A stretch of 64,000 bases of DNA. It comes from Mycteria americana (taxonomy: Eukaryota; Chordata; Aves; Ciconiiformes; Ciconiidae). Positions within the stretch are counted from its first letter, which is position 1. Each line of letters begins with the position of its first letter. The notes under the pieces are model-generated. The model ran no database searches. It saw nothing but the letters and a program-made list of their open reading frames with translations, and was not told the DNA's origin. A program made the translations under genes and the position numbers. Location of the stretch: positions 41,272,135 to 41,336,134 of the forward strand of contig NC_134365.1 in the NCBI RefSeq assembly GCF_035582795.1, read 5' to 3'. Below, one piece after another: positions 1 to 18,614 of the stretch.

Positions 1-45
1 AAGGTAATTACTTTTAAGATATAAAGGCATTAAAAAGGCTTATAA

Positions 46-6850
<6,805 letters not shown>

Positions 6851-8389
6851 AATGGTTTAAGGTTTTCTGCATGCAAGTCATTTATGTTCAGTCTTACTCA
6901 AACACTCTGAAGAGTTCTCTGAAATCTCTTGAAGAGAGGAATCTGAAACTTTCAGAGAGCCAAAGGACTTTCCATCTCAACTTATTAAGGCTGTAAGCTT
7001 CATGTGGCAATTGGCATCTGCCAGGGCAAGGAAGGGGTTTTGTCAATATGCTCTTGCTGCTCTTTAAATGGCTGTAGATCATTGCCAAGTGAGGTGAAGC
7101 ACTTTGTTTATCCTTATGGAGCTGAAGGGTTGGTGTCTATGTTCTCTCCAGTCCCCAGCATCTGGACCAGCAAGAAGCTGGAAGTAGAAATCTAATCTAC
7201 ATCAATCTGTGATGGAGCATTGTGACTATTGTCCAAGCCAGACACAAAGTACTCTGAAACTTTATGTAGGCAGTGGTAACACAGGTGAAACGGGTGAATT
7301 CTGGCGTTTCCCATAATCTACAGTACGCAAAGTTTTATGGAAATATTTTTGGGGGGGAAAAAGAGATAAGTAAGCCTTGTTGCCTATTCTGTATCCTGAT
7401 ACTATCTCCACTTCCCTGAGAACAGGTTTGGTAAAAGTGATGCCACTACATAATGTTTGAAGGAAAAGACTAAATTTAAAATAAAAACTCACTAGTTTTT
7501 CCAGTAAGAATAAAAAAATTGTCTGTGCTTTTTTGACATCTTTATTTCCAAATTAATGATATTTATGAAGATTGTCAATACTGTGGTACTTATTATCTAA
7601 AATTGAAGATTACAGTTATGAATTCACATTCATCTCTTTAGAACATTTTTTCCATAAGCATGGAATTGTTCCATAATGTTTAGCATTCTGACCAAAGTAT
7701 ACTCTTTGGTTCTTTCTCAGCAGTGGAAGGGTTTCCTATTTTGTTTGGAGTTGCTATTCAGAGATGATGCCCTCAACCAAAGAAGCTACAGAGGTTATCA
7801 TAGTGAATGGGGGAAGTCTCACTTAAATTCCCATTTTGAAATGGTTTATAACTTTTGGTACTCAGGCTCCTATGTTAGGTGATTCCATCTTCCATCATTA
7901 ATTTATAAAAGAGGTGAAATTAATTTAGCTAGCACAGATTGTATTTAAACTTTAGAGATATCCTCAAAATAGCCTATTACTGTCGACATTCAAAAGGTAG
8001 GGTCCATACTGTTAACTTATAAAAAGCTTTTTCTTTTTATCTTTAGAGATAGGTGAGTATTTTGTATTAAACATCTGATTTTTTTTAACAAATGTCTTGT
8101 GTATGTTGCCTGTCTCAATTCACTTGAATTGTGTATTGTATCACCTTTTATGGGAATATTCAAAAATTTTAACACCTTCCATGTTGAGTTTACTCTTTTG
8201 AAATCTAGTCTATATAAATCTGGAATTTATCACTGGAAGTAGTTCACTGTATTACCCAATTATACAGATGAGATTTCAAACTAGTAAAAGCTTTCTGAAA
8301 AAAACAAATTGTATTCTTCTGTATGTCTGTCCCTGTGGAAAGGCACAAAATTATAAAAGGAATATATGCACTTAAACTGTAACAATAAA
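6851..8389 (+). other. TMEM19: TMEM19 3' UTR (proposed)
   Basis: AT-rich sequence downstream of the stop codon. AATAAA hexamers occur at 7509-7514 and 8384-8389; the second, followed by a T/GT-rich stretch, is my preferred end, but the true end needs transcript data. No repeat is seen. Confidence 0.5.
8384..8389 (+). terminator. Candidate polyadenylation signal AATAAA for TMEM19
   Basis: Canonical hexamer about 1.5 kb past the stop codon, followed by TTT- and TGTTTGG-rich sequence such as cleavage factors use. Upstream hexamers exist, so alternative ends are possible. Confidence 0.4.
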
Positions 8390-8978
8390 CGCTTGAGATT
8401 TTTATGCATTGTTTGGATTTATGCTGCTTCTAAATAAGCACTGTATTGGTTGTCTTTTAAGATTGTATTAATACTGTTGTGATTTCTAGAATTAAGAAAG
8501 ACAATTTTTGTAAGGAACTTTTTCTTTCAATTAAATGCCTTATTTTTGTATTCCTTTGTTTACTGAAACAAAGTATATTTTCAAACACTGAAGCGGACAC
8601 AGTCAGCTTTTCCGTATTTAATATGGGTCTCATTTGAAAAACAGCTTGCCATAGTGAGAAGACATGTGTGACTTTAAATTCATAGCAGCATGAAATGCTT
8701 TGATCTGTTATCAGATGAATGAATGTGATCTGAATGAACTCCTACCAGTAGGACCTTCAAAGGCCATTATTCAGAATTTTTTATTTGTCATGTCTTAGTG
8801 ATGACACTGAGTTGCTTTGGAAATTCCCACTCATAAATCTCCAGTATTTAGAAAGATCTGGGCACTCTTGAACTCTAAAAAGGATGGTGTTAACTCTGGG
8901 TATATTATACGGAGTGGAGTATAGCTTATGCAAATATAGTTACATTTAACTATTTAGTAGCTGCAAAACTCTTAGCTT

Positions 8979-8993
8979 GGGGGGGGGGGGGGG
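8979..8993. repeat. Poly-G tract, 15 bases
   Basis: Uninterrupted run of 15 G on the + strand, a mononucleotide microsatellite and a potential G-quadruplex element. Confidence 0.9.
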
Positions 8994-9384
8994 AGTAGGG
9001 GATACAGGGAGGAAGTTACACAACGTGACAAACTCCCTGTAAATTGGTGTGTGTCACTAAGAGCAGCTCCTGAGCTCAGAAAGGAGCAGACAGGGATACC
9101 CCCTGTCCACGTGCGACTTGGAGAGGCAGAAAATGCAGGAAGTAAAAGGGAAAGTGATAAAAAGAGGAGGTGCTAGGAGAAAATCAAGGAAGTTCATAGA
9201 TTTGAAGGTGCAAAATAGGTCACCGTAGTAAGCAACTTTAATTCCATTCTTTAAACACCCAAATATTTGTTTTGCTTCAGAGCCATCTGTACCGTTAGTG
9301 TGTGAGATAACTCTGTCACTGATTTTCCTTTCATATTGAAGAAGTGGCACCAATATTTCCACAGCACCAAGAGGATACACTCAA

Positions 9385-9403
9385 TTTTTTTTTTTTTTTT
9401 TTT
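9385..9403. repeat. Poly-T tract, 19 bases
   Basis: Uninterrupted T run in intergenic DNA. No adjacent retrocopy or LINE sequence is visible, so it is recorded as a simple repeat only. Confidence 0.85.
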
Positions 9404-10241
9404 AAGAGGTTAAAATTGTGAAGCATCGGTCTTCATCCTTGGCTTGATTTTTAGATGTGTTAGAAGTTCAAGAGTATAATTGCATATGAGAAATCTTTAG
9501 CCTGGTCTCGCTTAGGCAAGAGTGGTCCTGAGCGTTGAAGTATACTGGTATCAGAGTCACCAATATTCAGTTATGTTTTTATATTTCTACTTTATTTTGT
9601 TGTTACAACTGTATAGATTATCTTGGGTCTGTCCATGCTGCTGTTGAGTGGTACATCATTGCAGATGTAAACCACAGCTCCCTGGGACAACGAAATGGAG
9701 TGGTATAAAAAATTAATGGTATATACCACCTTTCTTGGGTATTAAGGACTAGCTGATGTTCAGAAGACTGACTTTTTTTACAATAAAGGGCTGAAACATC
9801 TTTAAATACTGTTGGTACTTTACAGAACCTGATTTGGGCACTGGATAAATGTGGTGATAGACTGATATTCACATTAAAAATCTGTTAGGATTGGGCATCT
9901 CAGATTTGTAAGTAGGATTTATTTTCCTTTCACAATTATGGGCCTGTTGTAATGTGTAAATAAGAGCAGGTACATGAATTCACTCAGACTGTGGGTATCC
10001 CTGCACCGCTCCCAAGCCTGCAGCCACCTTCAGTAAATATTAATGCAAGTCCCAAATGAAGGTGAAATAAGGGAATGTGGAAATAAAGCTGTCAGGCAAA
10101 TGGCAGCCTGTACTTAGGTACTCCTAAGTCTGTAAAACTTGAGACCAAATAAAGAAATTCCTCCAAGACAACATTTATTCAGTAGCTTTTCTACAACTTT
10201 CAGGAGAAAGTGGGTCAATTTTAATATCTTGCCTTGAACTT

Positions 10242-10392
10242 GAATCATAGAAGAGCCCAGGTTGGAAGGGACCTCAAAGGATCATCTGGTCCAACCTTCC
10301 ATGGGAAAGGGAGCCTAGATGAGATTACTGAGCACCCTGTCCAACTGCATCTTGAAAATCTTGAGTGATGAGGACTTTACCACATCCCTAAA
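10242..10392 (-). mobile_element. CR1 LINE 3'-end fragment (old)
   Basis: Read on the minus strand this is the CR1 tail: a remnant of the ATTCTATGATT end at 10242-10250, then the complement of the CR1 motif tccaacc...gatcatc around 10258-10298, then the end of the second reading frame, recognisable as SLKIFKMQLDRVLSNLI. Only about 150 bases align by eye; the right edge is uncertain. It is heavily truncated and inactive. Confidence 0.8.
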
Positions 10393-12967
10393 TGTCAGAG
10401 TTTTCCTTGAAACACAGTAAGGCGGATGCACAGGAAAGCAGAAGACCATGGTTATGTGAGTTCTGGCTGGGAAACCTTCCATGTGACTGATAATACGAAG
10501 TAGTAGTGTCACACATGTTATCACTTTGAAAATATCTTTAGAATAAACGTATCCTCCCTTAGTAGATCTTCTAGCAGGTTTGCTCCGTGCTGCTCTGGGA
10601 TCTGTCATCTTAGAGCAGGGGCAAGTGCTGGTTCTTCATCGAGGTGGTTGACTGAAGAAGAAAAGACTGGGTTTAGCTGAAATGTGGAAGAACCAGTCTG
10701 ACCCGTGTTGAGAGAAGGGGTTTTGGAAAGGGGAATACCACCAGTCTGGAAATACCAATACCACCAGTTTGGGGCGAGCTACCTGGTTGGACTTGCAGAG
10801 CCACCTGTGAAGCCCTGTATAACTTGTCTGCACCTTTCTTGCCTGGTGGCTGCTTTTTGTGGCTTTGTTCAAAAAGCAGAAAGCAAAAGTAAACACTGCA
10901 ATGTGATCACCATCCAAATTGGACTTGAAGGTTCAAACCCATGCTACTAGCAAGGATGACAGCAGTTTAAAAAAAATATGAATGCATTCTGCAGTTAGAG
11001 GAAATGTCAGTAGAAAGCAAGAAAGCAGTAAGAAAAGTCTTCTGGTGCTTAGAGGATATTTGTTAATGTCCTCTAATAACGTCAGTAACTAGTTTTGTAA
11101 GGACTCGGCGAACGCAGCCCTACCCACAAAGCTAAGAAGGTAGAAGGACATAGTGAAAACTCATGTTGGTCCTAAGAAGCGACATCATGCACATAACGCA
11201 GAAGTAAACACCTGTGCACAAGCTTCCTGTTACAAAGGCTGAGCTCTGCACCCCAGCCTCGTGGTTCTGGAAACTCTGGAGAATATGCCGTTCTTAATTC
11301 TCTCTCAATTAACCCAGTTACAGGCTTCATAGAAGCCCTTGGGTTCCCGACATGTTTGTTTGGATAAATACATCAGTCAACCTCTACCCTTACAACCCAG
11401 CACAACTGTACATTTATAAAAGCATCAAAGTCCCCATGAAACAGCCCAGATCACTGCTTCTTATCAATACTGGGATGGTATCACTCATGGGGGCAACAGT
11501 AGTTACTGTGCTCTGTTGTTTCTTGCTGAAGGGCTCTTGCTGCAGTGACTTCTGCAGAGCTCAGCCCAGTACCAGAAAAGCCCAATTTTTTTGTTACCAC
11601 TACTCGTTATGCTGATACTTTATTTTTCCATCTGTTGACTTCCTAAGTCCTGAAATCATTCCACTGTCAAAAGCTGCTGCAATCAAATGCTCTCCCAAAA
11701 CAACTGTAGTTTCAGTCTGCCTTCAAACTGCCAAATGCCTCTGGTTATGGTGCTCCCAATATATATGTATCATCTCATTGCATTAAGTGCCTCCTCCTAA
11801 TATAATTTAAAATTAAAAAGTGAAAGGAGATGGTTTATGACACATTGGGATAAGAAGCATGAGTGTAATTCATCTCTGGAATTGTGAAACCCTGTGTCTT
11901 TTGGTAGGTGCCATAAGAGAAGGAAGAAACAGGTGTCGGCATCTGGCATTGCACTCAGCGGTGTCTGCCTGAGAGGCTCTATAGGTGACTTAACCTGTGC
12001 AAAGCTATGCCAGAAAAAAACCAAACCAAAACAAAACCAACCAAACCCTAAAAAGTGCCCGAAGCCATTACCACAAGACAAAATGGAAGCGTAATTTAAT
12101 TTATTGTACTTTAGAGTTTGAAGTTAAACAACACAAATATTCTCACGCTGGGTTGCCTATAGATTTATGAGTAATACATCACTTAGATTCAGATTGGTTT
12201 GGAGTGGTTTAACATACACTTCACTTGGGTTCAGAACTCACCTGAAATAGGAATGTAACCTACATTTCAAGCTTAGATGCCTTTCCTTTTTCTCTTCTTT
12301 TCTCTAATGAAGCCAGTTTTTTACTATATATTTTGGTTTTTTTCCACAATGGAAAACCACTGGTCATCTGTCTTCACTGACTGTTCTATGTGAGAAACTA
12401 TCTTCGTTCCTAAGGTGTAACAAGAGGACAGAGGCAAGGGTAAACCCATGTGCAGTTTTGAAAACACTTTGCTCAATTCTTCCTTGCAGATGTTTTTGCA
12501 CTGGAGTGCAAGCTCTAGCTCGATTACAGCGTGCTCCGCTTTACTGACTTGTACTGGTAAATCGTGCACAGGCAAACTGTTCTCCTGCCTCCAGCCCTCC
12601 AGCAGTCACAGGAACGCAGGCCTTGCACAGTGCACGCCTTCACGGAGCTTGTAATAGCGCTTTTAGAAGGACAGTAAAGTCCAAATTCACAAAATACACA
12701 AGGGCTTAATTTAAATCTTCTCCAACCCAGTCTAGTGACATTTGCCACAAACTTCTCCTTTGTTAGAGAATTTCAGTATTTTCATAGCCAATAGATTATC
12801 TTTCACTCCTGATATTTGGCACATTTAAAGTGAAAGAGATGTCGTATCTCTGATTTTTTCCCTTAATTCTTGGTTATTTTCACTGTAACAGGGCAGTGTT
12901 GTTTTACCCTCTATTTTCTCGAGATTTTTGAGAATACTGCTTTTACTGAAAAAAGTAAACCTTCCAC
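10393..12967. other. Intergenic, no gene recognised
   Basis: Several open frames of 60-97 codons on both strands, none with a recognisable domain or splice context. An A/C-rich low-complexity patch of CCAAA-like units is at 12016-12050. Confidence 0.55.
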
Positions 12968-12969
12968 AT

Positions 12970-13047
12970 AACCTCACTTAACCTCACTTAACCTCACTTA
13001 ATACTTAAACCTCACTTAAACTTAAACTTAAACCTCACTTAATACTT
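12970..13047. repeat. Minisatellite with 10-bp ACCTCACTTA-like unit
   Basis: Three perfect head-to-tail copies of the 10-base unit ACCTCACTTA at the left, then variant units in which ATACTTAA or repeated CTTAAA blocks are inserted, then two more CCTCACTTA cores. The mix of 6-, 8- and 10-base units suggests slippage followed by decay. Confidence 0.85.
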
Positions 13048-16000
13048 ATGCTAAAAACTGAGTTACTGGTGGTACCAAACCATTATCTGCCATAGTAGAA
13101 AAGCGAGTGCTTAAGAATTTTGTAAGTGGCCAAACTGAAAAGAAGAAATGAGTTAATGCTACAGCTTATTTCGTATTAAGGAATGCAAATGAACATATCA
13201 TTTAATGGCAGCCTGAATTCCAGCAGGCACGTGTTAATGGCAGGCACTCACCATTTAAGCATTGTCCTGAAGAATGAAAGGTGTTAACAACTAACTGTTG
13301 CTGACATTTCTACATAATGTAACGGCAAAATCCTACTAGATTTAATAGGCACTGCTATAAAGACTGCTTTTTGACACCTCTAATTTTAAAAAATTAAAAC
13401 TGTCAAGAGTGTTCTCTTTGAGGACTAGCCATTTGCTGAAGTTAAAATCCAATGTTTTTAAAAGCTTTTTTTAATAATTTGTTTTATATGAAAGGGATAA
13501 TACATTTTAGATTAGTCATTTTCTTCACACTGTTACCAGGATAACATTTTGTTTAAAGGTTATTCATACTTTTTGTCCAAGAAGCAAGCATTATAAGTGT
13601 AAGGCCAAAGAATTTTTTTAAAATTTAAATGGAGTTAACGTTATTGAAAATTACTATTAAATCTGTGATACCACTTATATTCCCTTAAATGATATCTGTA
13701 TGCACTTGCATACAGCAGCTCTAGTTTGGTATTTAAGCTAAAAGGTAAGAGAATAGGGATTGTGATAGTAATGTATATGTATCAGTGTATACCTGTATCT
13801 TCACAGAATTTAAAAGTCCAAAATAACACCTGCACATATGCCATTTTGAGGTTGTTATCACTAGTTCTCTGCAATTGTAATCCTCTCCTGTTAAATATCC
13901 TCTCCTGTTTCTTTTCTGCCATTATCTGAAGAATCCAGTTTTCTTCATTCCGGTTTCCTCTATCTCTATCCCTACGGCCCTAGCTCCTGGACTGGAGCCC
14001 ACAGCTACTCTCTGATCCTCATGCATGTCAATTAGAGGAACCACGGAACAGTGACTCTTTTCAGGTACAAAGTTAGTGTTTACTCTTCTGTGCATGGCAC
14101 AGGACTGATCTGGTTTGTGCACAGGACTGATCTGGTTTGTGCAATTATTTTTTCTTTGCTAGTGCAAATAGTGATATAAAAATACTATTTGATGTCCTCT
14201 GGGGCCTATGATGTCTCCCTTCCCATCCAGGTTTAGGGGAAAGTGAAATGTAAAACAAGAGAAGCTGACTGCTAGGATTGAAAGTTGCAGAAAGCTGAGC
14301 TCCACTTCTGCATTAAGGATGCTGAAGAGTGCTAAGGTACCCTCGTCTGTACAAGAGCTTAATGCAGAGAGACACCTTTAGATTTGAAGGCAATCCGAAA
14401 AAAATGAGCTCAGCATCTTCCCTAGAATCGAAGCATCAGTCCTGTGTGAGACCATATCAGGACACAACAGAGATGCATCCGCACCAGGATTATTTTACTT
14501 CTCTACTCAAAAGCACCTAGAATAGATAGGGAAGCTGAAAAGCAGAAAAGTAAATTAGCTTTGCCAAACCACCTGCACTTATATTGTCCTGTCTTTAGTA
14601 AGACACGGTCCACTTAGTAATTTTTGTAAAGACTCCTTGTAACAATGAGAGCAGTTTTTTCTCTACTATGCCAGAGCAGTCCTAATTTGAAGTGTCACAG
14701 GCTGACCAAAGTTTTCAGCAGAGTTATTTTCCTTTGCCTGGTTTTCAGCACAGAGTTTGTACAAATCTTTGCGCAGTCAGTAACGCTGTTGTCGTTTTGC
14801 CAAGGTCGGTGGCATCAAGCACTCCAGCGCAGCTCTATTTCATCACTGTTTGACCCCGCTAAGTGGAAAGCAGCGAGATATGAGCCAGCAAAATGTTCGA
14901 GCAGAGAGTTAATTTTAAGCACAAGAGCAGTCCCACTGAAGTGTTAGTAATCGAGGGGCGTGCTAGTGTTGTTTAAAGTTAAGCAGACTCGGAACAGCCT
15001 TGCTGAACTGCCGTCAGCATGCTCCTCTGCATCACCTCTAGCAGATGGGCCCTGCTCATGTGCGTCAAGTTCATTAAGTGCACGCACCGTTGCAGGATTG
15101 AGTTAATCGGTTTTATCTTTGACGAATTGTGCTGAATCTTCAAACATAAAGTAACTAATTCAAAAGGATTGTATTATTACTGCCATCAGTTCGGATCCTC
15201 CCTACCCTGGCACTTATTTTCAGCCTCAGAAAAAGCATTTCAGTAGTCTTCAAAGGAGGTTTTAAAGAAATGAATGTGGATGGGCTATTTAAAATTGCTG
15301 CACCCAGAAACTGGGTGTAGTAAAACTCCTTTAAATTATATAGTACTAAAGCAATCCGGGTTGAAAACAAACTGAAAGTTCTCCAGGTGAAATGGGCATT
15401 TAGAGAGTGGCTATAATTGCTCAGATAGAAAGCTGAAACCATGATTGAATATTTGCCTAAAAGATAAGCTCTAATTCATATGGGAATTAGTCAGGGAAGA
15501 CTTCATCATTAAATTGGATAGGAGGTGAGACTAGTTGATGGCAACAACACGTTTTGGCTTGATGGTCTGTGAACTGACTTTGTGAACTGACCTACATGAG
15601 CCTAGAAATGCATCTGAACAAGCAGTGACTCTCAAAATGGTGTGCCTAATTTGTGAGTGAAAATATTCTCATCGATATTGCTGAGAGTTATTGATGCATA
15701 ACATAGCCATTTAACCACACACTAATCACGTGGCAGACAAGTGACATGAATATGCAATTATACAGTCTTATAAAATGTCTCAGCAACTAATTCAACAACG
15801 AAGGTGATCAATATTTCAGTTTTATATCCCACTGAAAACACTGGCACCCCCAGACACCAGAAGGTGCCTTGCATGCTGTGCTACTTTAGCAAGCAATCTG
15901 TCATCTCTACAGTGTTGCTCCCTGAAGCACTGGGATTTGCCCGGCAGTAGGAGAGCTCCGTGGAGTGGCTTAGCTACATTCACCCGCTTTCACTTACACT

Positions 16001-16800
16001 GCATGGTATCACATCACCAGGCTGCAGCAAAGCAAATTGAATGATAAGCAGCAATCTAGGACTTATCCTTAACATTTGACAAATCTGTGGTTTTTTGATC
16101 AGCTTGTTCTTTTTATACAGCTATGCAAATGTACCGTCCTGCTACCCTGGCTCATCCTGTCCTCCGCTTTGCATGAAAAAAAGCAAAATATTTTTCTTTT
16201 ACAAAGAACAAAGTTATCAGCTAGTGCCTGGTGACAGAAGCACAGCTTAATATGAAAGGAAGCATTTATTTGCCTTGAATTTGCCATTAGATACAGGTAG
16301 TTTCTTCATCTGCCAACATTAATACAATTAAAATTTATTTGGACACAAAAATACCTAAGCAGCCTAAGGTGTTCAGACTCAAAACAACTTGCAGGCCTTT
16401 GATGGTGAGCAGAAGTGATTTCCTGATAAAAACACAGAATTACTAAATACAGTAGGATTTCCAAAGTGGTTTCCTCAGCAGAGCTCTACTATGGTATTAA
16501 TGTTGCAATAACACCACTGGAAGAATTTAAGCCATCTTTCCATTGTTGCTACAGGTCTGTGTCCTGAGGGACTTGACATTTAATTCTGCTTGCTGAGAAG
16601 ACTGTTTGAATGCATCACAGCAACTCCTGAGGTAGGACTGGGACAGCAGGTCTGGGCTGACTTCTCCTACCAGGCTGAAGCGGCAGCACCAGGGGGGCAC
16701 TCTCGCTCTGCCCTGTGAATCATTTGCTTCTGTGAATTATTTTAACTCTTCTGATTGTTGCAAATGGGTTTTGTCCCTTCCTGGGGGACTTCTGAGCTTT
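13048..16800. other. Intergenic, mostly single-copy
   Basis: No gene, CR1 or RNA gene recognised. Contains the 22-base tandem duplication at 14097-14140. The longest open frames (95-100 codons) show no domain and no context. Confidence 0.55.
14097..14140. repeat. Perfect 22-bp tandem duplication
   Basis: The 22-base unit beginning GCACAGGACTGATC is present twice with no mismatch, followed by the first three bases of a third copy. Perfect identity suggests a recent slippage or duplication event. Confidence 0.9.
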
Positions 16801-16804
16801 GTGG

Positions 16805-17200
16805 GCCAAGTTCCTTAGTCAGTGCCCTGGGAGTCCAGTGAGAAACAGCAGGAGATGGGGCCATAGACAGGACTGGGGACCAGACCACAACATCGGTCCA
16901 CAGACCATCAGACAGGACTGGAGAGCGGCAAGGCTATCTACTCCGTAAGTCTCAAGTCCATCCAGCAAGACCGGTCAGTAAGTGAGGACAGCAGGGAACA
17001 GAGCAAGGCACAGGCACACCTACAACATAGCTCGGACAGGGTCTGGGTGCTCAGGCTGGAGCTGCACTCCTGGGCCACGGGCAGAGGGTGTTGGTGGGGG
17101 TCCTGGACAAGGCTGGTCAGGGCCATTAGAAAGGTCTGTTCATGCATGCAGAGCCCTGACAACCCTGCTCTTCCACAGGGCAATTCAGATCAGATGATCT
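16805..17200. repeat. Possible LTR-like or other interspersed repeat, unclassified
   Basis: Compositionally distinct, GC-richer segment within AT-rich DNA. It contains internal near-repeats: GACAGGACTGG occurs at about 16866 and 16912, with related CAGACCA words between them. This resembles an old avian LTR or non-autonomous repeat, but I cannot name a family and see no target duplication or matching second LTR. Confidence 0.3.
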
Positions 17201-18614
17201 TAGGTGTTGTGAATTGTCTTCTTCCATGATGAACTATCAGTGAAGCCTACAAGTCTCAGGTCCAATAGTCTCAGGTCCTGCAGCACCTGAAGGCAGAAGC
17301 CCAAAGCTGGCTACTTGAATACACCTGTCAGTGACACACCTAGGCTGGAAACAGGCAGCGGAGAAATCCCCTTGCACAGATGAGCGTTGTGTTCTCTCAC
17401 ACGGCATAGCCTCCTATAACCAAGGATCCTCTTGTATAATTTACACAGAGGGAATGGGCAGAAGGTGTAACCTGGCAGACTGGTGTAACCTGGGACAATT
17501 TGGCTGTGCTGATGTGGGGACCCAGGTAAACGTGATACCGAATCAAGAGATCTTGGATGGTTCCTTGATGCTGAATTTATTCTGCCATTTAAAGGGACAT
17601 GTCTGATACTGATGACATCTATGAGTTGTTGCAATGAAAGATCCTATGGAGTTTAGTGAAAAGAGCAAAGGTTAGCCCTGTCTTATAGATGACTTGCATG
17701 CTGGGTTACTACAGTCTGTTTCATTCATAAGTGTTCTGGTGAGTTAAAAGTTTACAGCATTGTTCTTTGTTCCATTGTTCCTCAACTTTTCTGCACTGGA
17801 GGTTGTACTGTAGCTTGCTTTCACCATGCTTCAGTGATGTCTGCTCATTTTATCTGCTGGTGAAGTTCCCATATTTTGTGCAGAAGCACAGATCAAAGAT
17901 GACAGGGACTATATACAAAAAAACCCAGGGACTATATTATGAAATGCATTATCTAAGAATCAGTTGTCCTCTTTTCAGTACTAATCTTTAGACACTAGTT
18001 AACTTCATTTTTACAAAATAAAGGCTATTTCCTGAAAAGCTCCATTAAACTATTTTTTTCCCCTTTGTTGCTATGCCAAAATTACAAACCTTCCAGTTTT
18101 GCAAACCCTGTTTTACAGCTCTCGTTCCTGCCCTGCTCAGACCCATGACCTCCACTATCAGCACCTGCTCTGCAGTGCTGCTCCCCAAGGCTCTCACACT
18201 GTAGGCACAGGCATTGCTGCCTTGAAGACAGGAAGGTCTGTTCCACCCTTGGTCAGAGAAAACTGTTGTGCACAGAACAATGCATAGAAAAGTGTGGAGA
18301 GTGAGTGAAATTATAGCATACTTTTAGCATCAGAGAGACCATGTCATTGTGTTGAAGTACATAAGCACTTGTTTTATGTTTCCTCATGGAACGAGTCAAT
18401 TCAGATACACAGGTGATTTCAGCCTTCACCTTTTCAACAAGCTGTTTATACTGATAGATTATATCCTTCACGTCTTCCTTTATGATGTTAACAGTCTGTG
18501 GAGAAAAACAAGAGTCCAAGAAATTGCTCACATTGCCTTGGAGAATTCAAAATTAGAGCTCAAGGGAAAGAGAAGTGGAAAACTAGTCATCACCTATAAC
18601 TTCAGACCTTTTTC
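17201..18614. other. Intergenic, no gene recognised
   Basis: Mixed composition; overlapping open frames on both strands at 17311-17634 show no recognisable protein. A short T/C-rich stretch lies at 18051-18065. Confidence 0.5.

Larger units (their letters stand above)
8390..10241. other. Intergenic, single-copy, with G and T homopolymers
   Basis: No gene recognised. It contains a 15-base G run at 8979-8993 and a 19-base T run at 9385-9403. The minus-strand open frame at 9057-9380 has no family I recognise and no splice or promoter context. Confidence 0.6.

Noticed and set aside
9057-9380. 107-codon minus-strand open frame
   Set aside because: No recognisable domain, promoter or splice context; composition fits chance.
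15480-15600. Possible CR1 tail (gagactagttgatgg)
   Set aside because: Resembles the CR1 word ggactagatgat only loosely and lacks the following conserved tail and 3' repeats.
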